Shown piece after piece: positions 63,837-64,000 of a stretch of 64,000 nucleotides of DNA. Position 1 is the stretch's first letter; each line of letters opens with the position of its first letter. The notes beneath the pieces were generated by a model. It saw only the letters and a list, made by a program, of their open reading frames with translations. It had not been told where the DNA came from and ran no database searches. Source of the stretch: Colwellia sp. C1TZA3 (GTDB taxonomy: Bacteria > Pseudomonadota > Gammaproteobacteria > Enterobacterales > Alteromonadaceae); the NCBI RefSeq assembly GCF_007954265.1, contig NZ_VOLS01000012.1, forward strand, positions 26,086 to 90,085, given 5' to 3'. The position numbers and the translations under genes were made by a program.

Positions 63837-64000
63837 CTATGTCCCAATTAACTGTGTCTGCGATAACAACAGACTGTTTTCATTGGGGTTATCACTTGAT
63901 TCAATAAACCTATACCAACTTAGGTAATTATCGAGGTATTTCGTTGCTACGCCGTGAAACCGAGCTATCCAGCCGTGAAGTCTGCCGTGATAAGCGTTAA
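63837..64000 (-). CDS. IS1595-family (ISXO2-like) transposase, C-terminal end, cut by window end
   Basis: Minus-strand frame from the window edge to a TAG at 63837-63839, 53 codons visible. It reads [20 protein letters not shown], then [15 protein letters not shown], and ends [12 protein letters not shown]. The NAYHxRLxGWxxRFxGVATKYLxxYLxW pattern is the C-terminal signature of IS1595/ISXO2-type transposases. The catalytic core and the left end lie outside the window. ATACCAATCCCATT lies directly beyond the stop (63821-63834) and equals the end of the family B MITE-like repeats. This suggests that the insertion sequence ends here and is related to those MITEs. Confidence 0.7.
   Translation of the reverse strand, partial: NAYHGRLHGWIARFHGVATKYLDNYLSWYRFIESSDNPNENSLLLSQTQLIGT

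Overview
The window is an AT-rich chromosomal segment from a marine gammaproteobacterium of the order Alteromonadales. It is most likely a member of the Colwelliaceae (Colwellia/Thalassotalea-like). This is inferred from how the proteins resemble known gammaproteobacterial families, from the intact leuS-lptE-holA-nadD-rsfS-rlmH-mrdA-rodA-rlpA-dacA-ybeD-lipB-lipA cluster, and from the abundance of small palindromic or MITE-like repeats. No database search was possible. No tRNA, rRNA, CRISPR array or phage was seen.

Layout. 1-290: 5' part of an ECF sigma factor (minus). 291-1705: nested REP-like repeat array. 1706-8819 (minus): moxR - DUF58 - DUF4381 - batA - batB/C - batD operon (MoxR chaperone and VWA membrane proteins). 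9094-12554 (plus): fadI-fadJ, the trifunctional beta-oxidation pair, behind a FadR-like palindrome. 12793-13478: a small membrane protein (plus) and a minus-strand pair of very small ORFs. One ORF of the pair carries five perfect 9-residue repeats; the other is 34 residues with a very strong ribosome binding site. This pair is the least explained coding signal here. 13620-18194: a 1524-residue sensor with propeller, Y_Y_Y, PAS, GGDEF and EAL domains. 18391-25932: M16 protease, sixA, smrB, prmB, aroC and an MFS transporter. 26053-26620: two adjacent MITE-like elements. 26621-40412 (minus): the lipoate / cell elongation / leuS cluster. 40732-43738: zinc-ribbon protein and Lon-like protease. 44399-59801: a complete nuoA-N operon (proton-pumping complex I, fused nuoCD). 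60460-62271: cold-shock type DEAD-box helicase deaD behind a long structured leader. 62608-63651: 4-hydroxyphenylpyruvate dioxygenase with a TyrR-like box upstream. 63837-64000: C-terminal end of an IS1595-like transposase (minus), cut by the window edge.

Working together: fadI/fadJ feed reducing equivalents and acetyl-CoA into respiration, where the nuo complex oxidises NADH. lipA/lipB supply lipoyl cofactors for the 2-oxoacid dehydrogenases. mrdA/rodA/rlpA/dacA shape the peptidoglycan sidewall, and lptE serves lipopolysaccharide export. Translation functions are spread through the region: leuS, rsfS, rlmH, prmB, smrB and deaD. Most starts follow good Shine-Dalgarno sequences or overlap the upstream stop. 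Several were moved from the longest open frame to the start that best fits the family (sixA, prmB, aroC, rsfS, fadI, fadJ, nuoE, nuoF, nuoI, nuoJ, hppD).
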